Assembly (NCBI RefSeq): GCF_025813715.1
Contig: NZ_CP107532.1
Coordinates: forward strand, 2,604,001-2,668,000
Direction of reading: 5' to 3'
Length of the DNA: 64,000 bases
Source: Methylobacterium sp. FF17
GTDB taxonomy: Bacteria; Pseudomonadota; Alphaproteobacteria; Rhizobiales; Beijerinckiaceae
Part shown: positions 1-7,905 of the stretch, one piece after another
How the letters are laid out: the number at the start of each line of letters is the position of its first letter
Position numbering within the stretch: the first letter of the stretch is position 1
The notes under the pieces: model-generated
Told to the model about the DNA's origin: nothing
The model's input: only the letters and a program-made list of their open reading frames with translations
The model's database searches: none
Position numbers and translations under genes: made by a program

Positions 1-50
1 GTTCCCTGTATACGGCGCGGGACGCCCGAGGAAAGGCAGGATGGAGAGCC

Positions 51-377
51 ATGCGGACCGTTCTCGCCAAGGTCGCCAAGGGTTCTGCCGGGCCGCTCGC
101 AACGCTTCTCGCCGTGCCGCTCCTCGGACCGCTCGCCGTCCGGGCCGAGCCCGCTCTGCCGGGCGACGTGACGGCGTACGTGACGCGGCTGCGAGACTGC
201 AACCATTGGGGCGGGGAGGATGCCACGGACGCGGCGCGCGGCCGGGCCATCGCGGCGGCCGTGAAGCGCCTGCGCTGCGACGCCGCCGAGGCGGACGAGC
301 GGACCCTGCGACGGCGCCACCGGGGCGACCCCACCATCCTGAAGGCCCTCGACCAGGCGCGCGATGCGGACGGCTGA
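51..377 (+). CDS. small exported protein of unknown function
   Basis: The 108-residue product starts with MRTVLAK, followed by an alanine/leucine-rich hydrophobic stretch and a plausible signal-peptidase site after AVRA (about residue 32), so it is probably exported. The mature part is short, charged and rich in Arg/Ala, with two cysteines (in DCNHW and RCDAA) that could form one disulfide. I do not recognise a family. A purine-rich AGGATGGAGAG precedes the ATG. The next gene overlaps its 3' end by 14 bp, which suggests co-transcription. Confidence 0.55.
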   Translation: MRTVLAKVAKGSAGPLATLLAVPLLGPLAVRAEPALPGDVTAYVTRLRDCNHWGGEDATDAARGRAIAAAVKRLRCDAAEADERTLRRRHRGDPTILKALDQARDADG

Positions 378-849
378 GCGGGGCCCCGACGCCGGCGATC
401 CGGTCCGACGCTGCGTCCTGCGGCTGCTGCACGTTCCGCTCCTCGGGCTGCTGCTGGCGCTCGGCCTCGCCCCGGTCTTCCTGCTGTTTCCCCTCCTGTT
501 CGCCGAACCCGGAACCGATCCGACCTTGCGGCCCGTCGAACTCTGGCTCGGCACGGCCCTCGTCGGCGGCCTCGTCGGCACCGTGGAAGGCGCGGCGCGG
601 CCCCTCTACCGGGCGGCCGGCCTCGTCCTTGCCGTCGGCCTGCTCTCGATCCCGGTCCCGCACGGGCTCGCGCGCTGGCTCGGCCTCGATGGGGAAGCCG
701 CCCTCGACGCCCACCCGTACGAGATCTGGCTTGCGGCGTGGTTTTCGGCCTGGGTTTTGGCTTGGGTTTTGGCTTGGCTCGGCCTCGTGCTCCTGGGCCG
801 GCACCTCCCGGCGCGACGCGCCCGCATCGACCGTGCGGCCGTTCGATGA
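364..849 (+). CDS. hypothetical integral membrane protein
   Basis: The 161-residue product has about four strongly hydrophobic segments (near residues 20-45, 58-75, 83-100 and 118-145). The last contains a repetitive run of Ala-Trp-Val-Leu-Ala-Trp. It ends in an Arg-rich cytoplasmic-type tail. No family is recognised. It overlaps the preceding exported-protein gene by 14 bp and is followed by another membrane-anchored hypothetical gene, so the three may form one transcript. The hydrophobic pattern and high third-position GC support coding in this frame over the longer overlapping frame that begins at base 41. Confidence 0.55.
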   Translation: MRTAERGPDAGDPVRRCVLRLLHVPLLGLLLALGLAPVFLLFPLLFAEPGTDPTLRPVELWLGTALVGGLVGTVEGAARPLYRAAGLVLAVGLLSIPVPHGLARWLGLDGEAALDAHPYEIWLAAWFSAWVLAWVLAWLGLVLLGRHLPARRARIDRAAVR

Positions 850-901
850 CGGCGCCGTTCGAGGATTCTGGTCGGGGATTCTCGGCGATGATCGTCCCGC
901 C

Positions 902-1594
902 ATGATTGCCCCTCGGTCCGACGGGACGCGAAGGGCGGCCCTCATCGTCGGCGGCTGCGGTGTCGTCGTGTTCGGCTGGGCCCTCGTCGCCTACGCGCCG
1001 GCCCCGGGGATCGCCGCGGCCGTCGTCGCGGTGCCGGCGTTCGCCCGCGCGGCGAAGCGCCGGGTCGCGGCCTTCCTGGCCCTGGCGGTCTTCTCTGCTG
1101 CCGTGATCTGGGCGGCGTTCGGAACGACGACGGGCTACTTCGTTCTGAACCGATCGCGGCTCGACGCCGTGGTGGCGCAGATCGCGGCCATGCCCACCCT
1201 GGTGTCCTTCGAACGCGGGCGGGACGATCCTCCGGCGGAGGCGGAGCGAACGGCGTGGTGGGAGAGCACCCGCCTCGTCAACGGCCAGCGCGTCACCCCG
1301 TACCGCCCGCAAGGCGCGCGCGACACGGACAGCCTGCGGGAGATCGACGTCCTGCGGGAACTCGGGGTTCCCTACGACCGCTACCGCGCCCTCTGCGACG
1401 CCCTCGAACGCCTCGGGCTCGCGGGGTTCACCCGCGGTCCCGGCGGCGAGATCGGCCTGGACGAACCGATCCCGGGGGGCACGCCCTGGGGCACGTCGTT
1501 CTTGTACCGGCCGGACGACGTGTTTCCGGCCGCCTCCGAGGCCGAGAGCGACCGCCGCCTCGCGCCGAACTGGTTTTTCGTGTCGCGGGGCTGA
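902..1594 (+). CDS. hypothetical membrane-anchored protein
   Basis: The frame is open from base 41, but its first part overlaps two better-supported genes, so I place the start at the ATG reading MIAPRSDG (230 residues). Residues about 12-75 form two or three membrane segments. The remainder is a soluble domain with YFVLNRSRLDAVV and a Trp/Tyr-rich tail (ending NWFFVSRG). This resembles small bacterial proteins with an N-terminal membrane anchor and a periplasmic domain, but I cannot name the family. It converges on a minus-strand gene whose stop lies 3 bp away. Confidence 0.6.
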   Translation: MIAPRSDGTRRAALIVGGCGVVVFGWALVAYAPAPGIAAAVVAVPAFARAAKRRVAAFLALAVFSAAVIWAAFGTTTGYFVLNRSRLDAVVAQIAAMPTLVSFERGRDDPPAEAERTAWWESTRLVNGQRVTPYRPQGARDTDSLREIDVLRELGVPYDRYRALCDALERLGLAGFTRGPGGEIGLDEPIPGGTPWGTSFLYRPDDVFPAASEAESDRRLAPNWFFVSRG

Positions 1595-1597
1595 GAT

Positions 1598-1948
1598 TTA
1601 CCGAACAACGCCGCCGGGTTCTTGGAGGGAAGGGCGGGCGCGCGAGGCCTCCGCCGTGGTGATGGTGCCGGTCCCGAGCAGGGCCGCGAACACGAGCATC
1701 GGCACGGCCCAGACCTGCATCGGCAGCCCCCAAAAGGCGTGGTCGCGCCCGGCCGGCCCGAAGGTCGTGCCGTGGTTCCAGCGCCATCCGAGACCGAGGA
1801 CGGCGAGCGCCGCGAGACTCATGGTGAGGCAGACCGCCCTGTCAACTTCCGGCCCGTCGACCTGCCGCAGGACGATCAGGGGCAGGAACATCGCCAGCGC
1901 CACGAAGAGGACGACCCAGTAGCCGCGCCCGGTCCAGAAGACGATCAT
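1598..1948 (-). CDS. hypothetical membrane protein
   Basis: The 116-residue product has three predicted membrane helices: WVVLFVALAMFLPLIVL near the N-terminus, LAALAVLGLGW in the middle, and VWAVPMLVFAALLG near the C-terminus. A basic, Pro-rich tail follows. No catalytic motif is visible. It is the last of three minus-strand genes (M48 peptidase, hypothetical, this one) and ends tail-to-tail with the plus-strand hypothetical gene upstream. Confidence 0.6.
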   Translation of the reverse strand: MIVFWTGRGYWVVLFVALAMFLPLIVLRQVDGPEVDRAVCLTMSLAALAVLGLGWRWNHGTTFGPAGRDHAFWGLPMQVWAVPMLVFAALLGTGTITTAEASRARPSLQEPGGVVR

Positions 1949-2002
1949 GTACTGGTCCTTATCCCTCGTGTTTCGGAGCGATCCGCCCGGGCCGTGACCG
2001 CG

Positions 2003-2506
2003 TTAGCCCATCGCGCCGGCGCGCCGGTTGCGCACCATCGCGGCGAGGGCCGCGACGATGATGACCGCCAGCGCCCCGGCGATGACTAGAAGCGTGACGG
2101 TGCGGTTCCACAGGCGGTCGAGGGCGAGATCGGTGGTGACGAGGTCGGGCCGGGCCGGATCAGCCAGCACCCGGACGCTGTAATCGCCCACGTGCATGCC
2201 CGTGAACACGGTATTGATCCGGCGCACCACCGTGCCCGTCGGCGTGGGCAGGGTGAGGGTCATGTCGCAGAGATGGAGCACGATCTTCGCGCTGCACTTG
2301 CCGTCGCTCACCCGCGCGGCGGCGACGGGACGCGCCGTGTCCCGGATTTGCCAATCCGAGATCACCGGCGGGGCCGTGTAGACGGCGCAGGCGACGAGGA
2401 GGGCCGCTAGCGCCACGAGGCCGAACAGGGTCCAGAAGATGTTGCCCCAGCCCTGGCGGGGCGGCGGCAGGCGCAGGGGCTCGGGGCGGTCGGCGGCGGT
2501 GTTCAT
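2003..2506 (-). CDS. hypothetical bitopic membrane protein
   Basis: I chose the ATG for MNTAADRPEP (167 residues); the longer open frame upstream lies inside the peptidase gene. One membrane helix lies near residues 20-43 (NIFWTLFGLVALAALLVACAVY) and a second near 138-158, followed by a basic tail. The central part (about residues 45-135) would be periplasmic and has two cysteines in KCSAKIVLHLCDM, plus beta-rich sequence. The start lies 10 bp after the M48 peptidase stop, so the pair is almost certainly co-transcribed. The product may be an accessory of that peptidase (inference). Confidence 0.6.
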   Translation of the reverse strand: MNTAADRPEPLRLPPPRQGWGNIFWTLFGLVALAALLVACAVYTAPPVISDWQIRDTARPVAAARVSDGKCSAKIVLHLCDMTLTLPTPTGTVVRRINTVFTGMHVGDYSVRVLADPARPDLVTTDLALDRLWNRTVTLLVIAGALAVIIVAALAAMVRNRRAGAMG

Positions 2507-2516
2507 GCTCGGAACC

Positions 2517-4667
2517 TCACGGGATCGCGGGAGTCTGGGAGGATTCGGAGGCCGCCGCGGTCTCGGCCAGGACACGGCGCGCCTGCGCCGCCTGCCGGTA
2601 ACGGCCGATGAGGCCGGCGAAGTCCTGTACCGACATCCGGTACGGCAGGCCCGCCGTGATGGTGACGATACGCCGGCCCGCATCGAGCTTCACCTTGCGG
2701 CCGCCCGGCACCCGTTGCGGGAACGGCGCCTCCGGCGGCAGCAGCAGGCGGGTGACGACGCCGTTCTGCCGGGTCGTCATGTCGAGGTCGGCGATGCTGT
2801 CCCAGGGGATCGGCCGGTCGAGGCCGGGCACCGCCACGTAATCGGGGCTCAGGATCATCGTCGTGCGCTCGCCCCGCCACAGCCGGAAACCGCCGATGCC
2901 GCCGAGGACCGCCCCGCAGGCCAGCGCCACCCCCATAACGGCCCCCGCCTGGCTGGCGGACAGGCCGGGCAGGCCGGCGGCGAGCCACAGGAGGGCGACC
3001 CCGATGAAGAAGCCGCTGGCCACCAGGAGGGCGATGGCCCCCGGGCGGGTGCTTTCGCGCAGCACCCGCGCCTCGGTGCCGATCTCCGCCACCGTCGCCT
3101 CCAGGTGCGCGCGGAACGCCGCGTCGTGGGCCCGCACGGCGTCGAGGAAGTCGTGCGTCGCCGCGCGGCAAAGGCCGGCGGGATCGGCGAAGTAGGCCGC
3201 GAGCTGGCCGAGCGCGTGCGGGGGCGGCACGGCGGCGGCGGCGGCCAGGAGTTCGGCGTTGAGGGTCCGGCCGAGGGCCGCCACGCGCTCGCGGGTCGGC
3301 GGATGGGTGTCGGTGGGGTGGGCCTGCTCTGCTTCGAGATGCGTCGCCGGATCGTCGAGGCCGCGCGCGATGGCGTGGTCGAGGCTCGCCGCCACGAGGT
3401 CGGCGGGGGCGGACGCGGGCGCCTCGGCGGCGGCGTCCAAGGTCTCGGCGATGCGGGGGGCCACCGCCCCCGTGCGCAGGAGCGCCCGCGCGGCGGCGTC
3501 CACGGAGGCCGGGCCAGCGCCTGCCGCATCGGCCGCGAACTCGCGGGTCCGGCTCCAGTGACGCACGGCGAGGTGGAAGTTCTCCATGACGAAGACGCCG
3601 AGGCGCAAGGACGGGCCGAGGAGCCCGAAGGACCCGGCATGCCCCTGCGCCACCGCGTCGAGGGAGCGGCCGACGCCGGCGTAGATCGGCAGGAAGCGCT
3701 GGCTGTAAACGGTGTCGCCGCCGGCATAGTGGGCGAGTTCGTGGCCGATAATCGCCGCCACCTCGTCGCCCCGCAGCAGGGCGAGGTAGGGCAGCGGCAG
3801 GTAGAAGATCCGGCCCGTCAGCGGCGCGCCGCCGGGCTCGACCACGGCCGGGCCGGCGCTGACGAAGAAGCCTCCGGTAAGGCCGACCACCACGGCCTCC
3901 GGCTTCAGCGCCCCGAGCCGGTCGGCCAGCCCCTCGGTGAGCCGCCACAGGCCCGGCGCCTCGGCGGGCGAGACGACCCGGCCGAAGATCGACAGGGGGT
4001 CGGGCTCGAAGGCGGAGAGCGCCCGGCGCAGGCCGAGCACTGTGGCGCCCGCCGCGACCAGGACCGCCCCGATGGCGACGACGGCCACGAACAGCATCTT
4101 GATCTCGCCGCCGCCCAGCCCGGGCCGTGCCAGCAACCCGGCCTCGAAGACCACGGCGGCGACAAAGCCCGCCGTGGTAAAGAGCACCTGGAGGGTGAGC
4201 ACCGGCGGCAGCAGGCGGCGCATCCACGAGAAACCGGCCACCAGCGCGTCGCGCGAGGCCCGCCCCAGCCGCCCGAGAGCGGCGCCGGTGAGGAGCACGA
4301 GGATCGACAGGAGTGCGGCGCCCCCCCCGGCCGCGACGACCACGGGCGGGAGCAGGCGGCGCCAGTCCATGATCGTCGTCAGGATCGCGACCTCGTCCCG
4401 AGCCGCCCGGGCCTGAACCAGGGCGAGTGGACCGCCATAACCCTTGCCGTTGCGGCGGAACTGCATCCGGAAATCGGGGCGCCCGTCCGGCGGCGCCCGC
4501 GCCTCCAGATCCGCGACGATCCGGGTCAGGTGCTCCCGCTCGGCGGCGAGGTCGGCCCAATCGGCGCCGGCCCGCTCCTGCTCCCACAGGCCGAGGAGCA
4601 GGATGCCCAAGGGCAGGAGGACGGTGGCGGCGATCAGGTGCGTGACGGAACGCAAGCGCAAGGGCAT
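2517..4667 (-). CDS. membrane-embedded M48-type zinc metallopeptidase
   Basis: The 716-residue protein carries the metallopeptidase motif GHELAHYAGGDT, with HELAH at about residues 309-313. A downstream REFAADAAG supplies the acidic third zinc ligand typical of M48 (HtpX/Ste24-like) peptidases. Membrane segments sit at residues 8-28, around 105-130, 150-175 and 185-210, before the catalytic domain, with two more after it (near 545-600). The C-terminal domain (about 605-700) looks like a soluble PH-like or immunoglobulin-like extension. At 716 residues it is much longer than HtpX (about 290). The likely role is membrane protein turnover; the substrate is unknown. It heads an operon with the hypothetical gene 10 bp downstream. 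Confidence 0.8.
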   Translation of the reverse strand: MPLRLRSVTHLIAATVLLPLGILLLGLWEQERAGADWADLAAEREHLTRIVADLEARAPPDGRPDFRMQFRRNGKGYGGPLALVQARAARDEVAILTTIMDWRRLLPPVVVAAGGGAALLSILVLLTGAALGRLGRASRDALVAGFSWMRRLLPPVLTLQVLFTTAGFVAAVVFEAGLLARPGLGGGEIKMLFVAVVAIGAVLVAAGATVLGLRRALSAFEPDPLSIFGRVVSPAEAPGLWRLTEGLADRLGALKPEAVVVGLTGGFFVSAGPAVVEPGGAPLTGRIFYLPLPYLALLRGDEVAAIIGHELAHYAGGDTVYSQRFLPIYAGVGRSLDAVAQGHAGSFGLLGPSLRLGVFVMENFHLAVRHWSRTREFAADAAGAGPASVDAAARALLRTGAVAPRIAETLDAAAEAPASAPADLVAASLDHAIARGLDDPATHLEAEQAHPTDTHPPTRERVAALGRTLNAELLAAAAAVPPPHALGQLAAYFADPAGLCRAATHDFLDAVRAHDAAFRAHLEATVAEIGTEARVLRESTRPGAIALLVASGFFIGVALLWLAAGLPGLSASQAGAVMGVALACGAVLGGIGGFRLWRGERTTMILSPDYVAVPGLDRPIPWDSIADLDMTTRQNGVVTRLLLPPEAPFPQRVPGGRKVKLDAGRRIVTITAGLPYRMSVQDFAGLIGRYRQAAQARRVLAETAAASESSQTPAIP

Positions 4668-4809
4668 GCGCGAATTAGCTACGTCAGGGATACCCGCCTC
4701 CTCAGATGCGTTCGGAGCCAGAACGGGTCACTCAGAATTTGTTCGCCGGACGCTCGTCCACTGGAATCGGGATGAGGCTGTCGTGCTTGCGGCACGAGAT
4801 CCTATCGAC

Positions 4810-5007
4810 CTTGCGGCTCTCACCCTTGATCAGGTCCATGGCGCCAGTCTTTCGATTGACCAGGAAATAGCCACTGACATCGGCAGCGTCCGCGAGGTGG
4901 TGAGTCGCATTCTGGCGCAATGGGCAGAGGCTGGTCTGGTCGAGCTACGTCGTGGCGCGGTCGAGATCATTGACAGAGGCAGCTTGGCCTCTGCCGGTAG
5001 ACGGTGA
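4810..5007 (+). pseudogene. Crp/Fnr-family regulator, C-terminal remnant
   Basis: The frame ending at 5007 encodes SIDQEIATDIGSVREVVSRI followed by LAQWAEAGLVELRRGAVEII. This is the DNA-binding helix-turn-helix and wing of Crp/Fnr-family regulators, whose usual form is an AREVVSRLL-type recognition helix and then RGRIEILD. The cyclic-nucleotide-binding domain is absent: upstream codons in this frame run antisense into the M48 peptidase gene. No start codon or ribosome site suits the remnant, so it is probably a deletion relic. It lies directly before a dispersed repeat and an inverted-repeat insertion, which fits local rearrangement. Confidence 0.65.
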
Positions 5008-5021
5008 CTGCTGCACTCCAA

Positions 5022-5350
5022 TGGTTCGGTGTCCGCTTCGGGGCAGAAGGTCAAGGTCCGTTACCCATCCCGAGCCGAAATTGCCGGACGGCCGACGAAT
5101 GGCCGCTTTCGGGAAGCGCTGATGGCGATCCTTATGACTGTGTTGGGTCGAGGCTGTGTGAAAACGTGGAAGCGATAGAAGGATCTCCCCTTCGAACACC
5201 GTCAGTAGTGCTGAAACCGGCGCCCTAATTGCATCAGAACGGTGGTCTGGTAGGCTGGAATGCCTGCCACCAAGAGGATTCTTCTACGATTTCGGAACGG
5301 GGCCGCGTTTTCACACAGCCTGGGTCGGGACCCGCCGGTCCACTAAACGG
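5022..5350. repeat. dispersed intergenic repeat, copy 1 (split by an insertion)
   Basis: Hallmarks in order are TGTCCGCTTCGGG, CCCGAGCCGAA, GCCGACGAATGGC, CTTTCGGGAAGCG and, after the insertion, GGGTCGGGACCCGCC. The same order recurs near 19055-19175 and 34560-34712, and the tail alone recurs at 58181-58212. Without the 171-bp insertion the unit would be about 150 bp. There is no credible coding frame. Function unknown. Confidence 0.7.
5151..5321. mobile_element. 171-bp miniature inverted-repeat element (MITE-like)
   Basis: The ends are perfect 16-bp inverted repeats: AGGCTGTGTGAAAACG at 5151-5166 and its reverse complement at 5306-5321. They are flanked by a 6-bp direct repeat GGGTCG (5145-5150 and 5322-5327), the signature of a target-site duplication. 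The 139-bp interior has no significant ORF and no transposase. Removing the element and one GGGTCG restores TTGGGTCGGGACCCGCC, which matches the uninterrupted tail repeat at 58187. It is either a non-autonomous MITE or an internally deleted IS; no full-length relative with these ends is in the window. Confidence 0.8.
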
Positions 5351-5559
5351 CTGGGTTGGGTGGATTTCTGGCCGTCCGTTCTTGGGCGATGCTCCGATTA
5401 AAGCAGACCCTACGGTACGACCGGACTCGCGCATGGATCTTCCACCGCAGTTCGAGCCGCACCATCGCTGTAACGAAACCGTAATCTGCAGCTCACAGCC
5501 AACGTGCCCTCCTCATCCAGCAAAGGGCTGCGGATCAGGTCGGGACCAGCCGAGAGGCG

Positions 5560-5589
5560 TTGACACGATACAAGACATGACACTATCGA
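5560..5589 (+). promoter_or_regulatory. possible promoter of the Rrf2 gene
   Basis: TTGACA at 5560-5565 is a perfect -35 match. A weak -10 (TATCGA at 5584-5589) follows 18 bp later. If used, transcription would start almost at the ATG (5596), giving a near-leaderless mRNA, and there is no clear Shine-Dalgarno. Rrf2 regulators are often autoregulated. Weak call because of the poor -10. Confidence 0.3.
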
Positions 5590-5595
5590 AGTTAC

Positions 5596-6060
5596 ATGAG
5601 GCGGGACAGCCGATTGTCGGGCGTGCTCCACGTCCTCCTTCACATGGCCGAGTTCGAGACGCCGGTGACATCCGAGCGGCTCGCCATGGTGATGCAGACC
5701 AATCCGGTCGTGGTTCGTCGCATCATGGGCGGCTTGCGCGACCTCAGCCTCGTAACATCAGAAAAGGGACACGGAGGAGGATGGAGCCTCTCCTGTGACC
5801 TCGACCGCATCACCCTGCACGATGTCTATCTTGCCCTTGGAGCGCCCGAGATCTTCGCGATGGGGCATCGCAACGCATTCCCGGCGTGCCTTGTCGAGCA
5901 GGCCGTAAACGCAGCGCTCGCGACCGCCTTCGAGGACGCCGAGCGCTTGCTGCTCGCGCGCCTAGGCGACGTGACCCTCGGGCAGCTCAGCGTCGATTTC
6001 CATGCCCGGCTTTCGAAGCGTGAAACCAACCGAAAGGAAGCCCGTCCCGATGGCGCGTAG
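5596..6060 (+). CDS. Rrf2-family transcriptional regulator
   Basis: The 154-residue protein has an N-terminal winged helix: LSGVLHVLLHMAE, then SERLAMVMQTNPVVVRRIMG (the recognition helix), then LVTSEKGHGGGWSLSCDLDRITLHDVY, the Rrf2 glycine-rich wing. It has no CX5CX6C iron-sulfur cluster of IscR/NsrR. Only one Cys lies in the sensor region (FPACLVEQ), so this is the YwnA/HypR-like, clusterless type, probably sensing redox or electrophile stress through thiols. The downstream methyltransferase gene overlaps it by 11 bp, making that the likely target and operon partner. Confidence 0.85.
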   Translation: MRRDSRLSGVLHVLLHMAEFETPVTSERLAMVMQTNPVVVRRIMGGLRDLSLVTSEKGHGGGWSLSCDLDRITLHDVYLALGAPEIFAMGHRNAFPACLVEQAVNAALATAFEDAERLLLARLGDVTLGQLSVDFHARLSKRETNRKEARPDGA

Positions 6061-6757
6061 CGGCCAAGACCAGCCCCTTGATTTCATCGCTGTCTTCGAC
6101 GATCCGGCGGCCGCCGCGAAGTACCACGAAGGACCACGCCGCTTCGTTCCCGGCTTCGAGGCCCTTCATAGAATGACCGCCATCCTCCTCGCCGAGGGAA
6201 CCCGACATGACGCACATGTCCTGGTGCTCGGCACCGGCGGTGGCTTGGAGCTACGGGCCCTTGCCGAGGCCCAACCGGAATGGACCTTCGTCGGCGTCGA
6301 TCCCGCGAAGGAGATGCTTCTGCAGGCCGAGCGGACGCTCGGTCCCCTGATGGAACGGGTGACCCTGGTCCAGGGCTACATCGACGACGCCCCGGCCGGT
6401 CCCTTTGATGCGGCCACCTGCCTTCTCACGCTCCACTTCCTCGAAGGCGTCGAACGGCAGGCAACGGTTCGGAGTATCCATCAGCGGCTGAGGTCGCGCG
6501 CTCCGTTCGTCGCCGCGCACACGAGCTTTCCGCAGGAGCAGGGTGAGCGGGAGCGCTGGTTGGGTCGCTACGAAGCGTACGCGCTCGCATCGGGGGCCGA
6601 ACCGGAAACGGCACGGAAGGCTCGCTTGGCCGTCGATGCGAGCCTGCCTGCCCTGAGCCCCGGGGACGATGCCGCCATCCTAAGGGAAGGTGGTTTCACG
6701 GACGTTGCCCTGTTCTACGCCGCCTTCACCTGGCGGGGCTGGATCGCGCGGGCGTAG
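6050..6757 (+). CDS. class I SAM-dependent methyltransferase
   Basis: The start ATG at 6050 has AAAGGAAG about 9 bp upstream and overlaps the Rrf2 stop. The 235-residue product shows Rossmann methyltransferase motifs: motif I VLVLGTGGGLELRAL (about residues 47-61), motif II acidic FVGVDPAKEM, and post-motif DAATCLLTLHFL. This resembles the small-molecule methyltransferases (tellurite/thiol type) often paired with Rrf2 regulators. The substrate is unknown; detoxification of a reactive metabolite is the contextual inference. Confidence 0.8.
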   Translation: MARSGQDQPLDFIAVFDDPAAAAKYHEGPRRFVPGFEALHRMTAILLAEGTRHDAHVLVLGTGGGLELRALAEAQPEWTFVGVDPAKEMLLQAERTLGPLMERVTLVQGYIDDAPAGPFDAATCLLTLHFLEGVERQATVRSIHQRLRSRAPFVAAHTSFPQEQGERERWLGRYEAYALASGAEPETARKARLAVDASLPALSPGDDAAILREGGFTDVALFYAAFTWRGWIARA

Positions 6758-6927
6758 GGAACGGCGCCCGATGCTGCGCGACGACCGCTCCTGCTCCGAA
6801 GCCGCCGGGGAAAACCAGGTTGAACCTGAAACCGGCGTCGCAGCCAATGCCGGTGAACGGGAATGCCTGCCATAGGGATCATGCTTCCGTTTGGGTCCGT
6901 CCGGCACCATGCGTCGTCCCGCCGGCA

Positions 6928-7143
6928 CTAAGGGGCCCGGGCGCGCCTTCGGCTTGGCTCGGCCGCGGATGCGGAGTCGGTCACCTGCTGCATCCGGCGC
7001 GGAAGTTCGCGAGCGAGGGCCGTGCGGCGGTACGGCGTCATCTTACGCCAAGCCCTCACCTCCGGAAGCGTACGACCGCAGCCCAGGCACCACCCGGTCT
7101 TCCCATCGAACTGACAGAGACCGATGCATGGATCATCCTTCAT
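6928..7143 (-). CDS. DUF1289-family small cysteine protein
   Basis: The 71-residue product starts at MKDDPCIGLC. It carries the DUF1289 pattern PCIGLCQFDGKTGWCLGCGR (four cysteines spaced C-x3-C-x8-C-x2-C), then a W in EVRAW and a basic C-terminal helix. The cysteines probably bind a metal, zinc or an Fe-S cluster. A longer frame up to 7224 exists, but the family starts just before the first Cys. It is divergent from the Fur-family gene. Its role is unknown; the metal-related neighbours fit a metal-binding protein. Confidence 0.8.
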   Translation of the reverse strand: MKDDPCIGLCQFDGKTGWCLGCGRTLPEVRAWRKMTPYRRTALARELPRRMQQVTDSASAAEPSRRRARAP

Positions 7144-7318
7144 GGTCGGTGCCTTCACCTTGCCGAGGGAACCAAGTCTCGACGGCGGGTCGCCCCGCAC
7201 CTGCTTCGATGAGCAAAGCTCCATAGTTTCATCGACTCCTAACCCGCAACCGGGGAGTTTGGTCCGACGTCGACCCCTCGGATGGGAGCGGCCTCGTCAG
7301 GGTGGTAAGGCTCGTTGG

Positions 7319-7765
7319 ATGATGGACGAGACGACGGCGGCCAGGACCGTCAGGAGAGCAGTCGATAGCTGCTACGCACGCGGCCTCAACCTCACGCCGC
7401 TGCGGCGCCGGGTCCTGGAGGTCGTTGCCTCAGCCCCCACGCCGGTGTCAGCCATCGCAATCGCCGAGCGGCTCTCTGATCCGACCAGACACCTCGCTCC
7501 ACAGGCGGTGTACCCGACGCTGGACTTCCTGATGGAAGCGGCGCTCGTGCGACACGTCGGTCTGCGCAAGGCCTACGTCTGCTGTGATCCGCAAACCGCC
7601 GGCGATTGCGCCATCCTCCTCGTCTGTACGGCCTGCGATTGCGTGAGTGAGATCGCCGCCGAGCCGCTCCGAGCCTGCATCAATCGAACAGCGTCCCTGC
7701 GAAGGTTCGTTTCCGGGAGACGCCCGATGGAAATCGAAGGGCTTTGCTCGGCCTGTCAGGGATGA
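7319..7765 (+). CDS. Fur/Zur-family metalloregulator
   Basis: The 148-residue protein has the Fur winged helix: LTPLRRRVLEVVASA, then HLAPQAVYPTLDFLMEAALVRHV. It also has the structural-zinc cysteine pairs CTACD (middle) and CSACQG (C-terminus). The histidine-rich sensory stretch of typical Zur is much reduced: VCCDPQTAGDC stands where Zur usually has several His. The next gene on this strand is a ZnuD-like TonB receptor with a Zur-like box in its promoter, so Zur is the best guess. The start is the first of two adjacent ATGs; the upstream frame from 7124 has no support. Confidence 0.8.
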   Translation: MMDETTAARTVRRAVDSCYARGLNLTPLRRRVLEVVASAPTPVSAIAIAERLSDPTRHLAPQAVYPTLDFLMEAALVRHVGLRKAYVCCDPQTAGDCAILLVCTACDCVSEIAAEPLRACINRTASLRRFVSGRRPMEIEGLCSACQG

Positions 7766-7796
7766 CGGCATCGGAACAGGACATCAGTCGCATGTT

Positions 7797-7814
7797 GCAA
7801 CAGTGTAACGTTGC
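7797..7814. promoter_or_regulatory. Zur-like inverted repeat A
   Basis: The 18-bp GCAACAGTGTAACGTTGC has GCAAC/GTTGC arms and a TGTAACGTT core. It lies between the Fur/Zur gene and the TonB receptor. The core matches the boxes at 7875, 12596 and 14149 and resembles alphaproteobacterial Zur operators (TGTTATANTATAACA type). Function inferred from motif and context only. Confidence 0.4.
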
Positions 7815-7874
7815 GACGCATTCGGCCCGACTGTGGATGAACCTGGTTGCGGGCCAGGGGCCTACCAAGGCAGG

Positions 7875-7889
7875 TGTAATAGTATAACG
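7875..7889. promoter_or_regulatory. Zur-like box B upstream of the TonB receptor
   Basis: TGTAATAGTATAACG lies 16 bp before the TonB receptor ATG and matches the alphaproteobacterial Zur consensus TGTTATANTATAACA at most positions, with the same dyad. A repressor bound here would block the promoter or ribosome site, which suits zinc-repressed uptake. Confidence 0.55.
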
Positions 7890-7905
7890 CTCGGTCGGAT
7901 TACCC

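Noticed and set aside
41..901. N-terminal extension of the 902 gene
   Set aside because: The extension is Arg/Ser/Pro-rich shadow sequence over two better genes; the ATG at 902 begins the plausible membrane segment.
2439..4775. 778-codon plus-strand open frame
   Set aside because: It is exactly antisense to the M48 peptidase, has no family motifs and is rich in Arg/Gly/His, as expected for a high-GC shadow frame.
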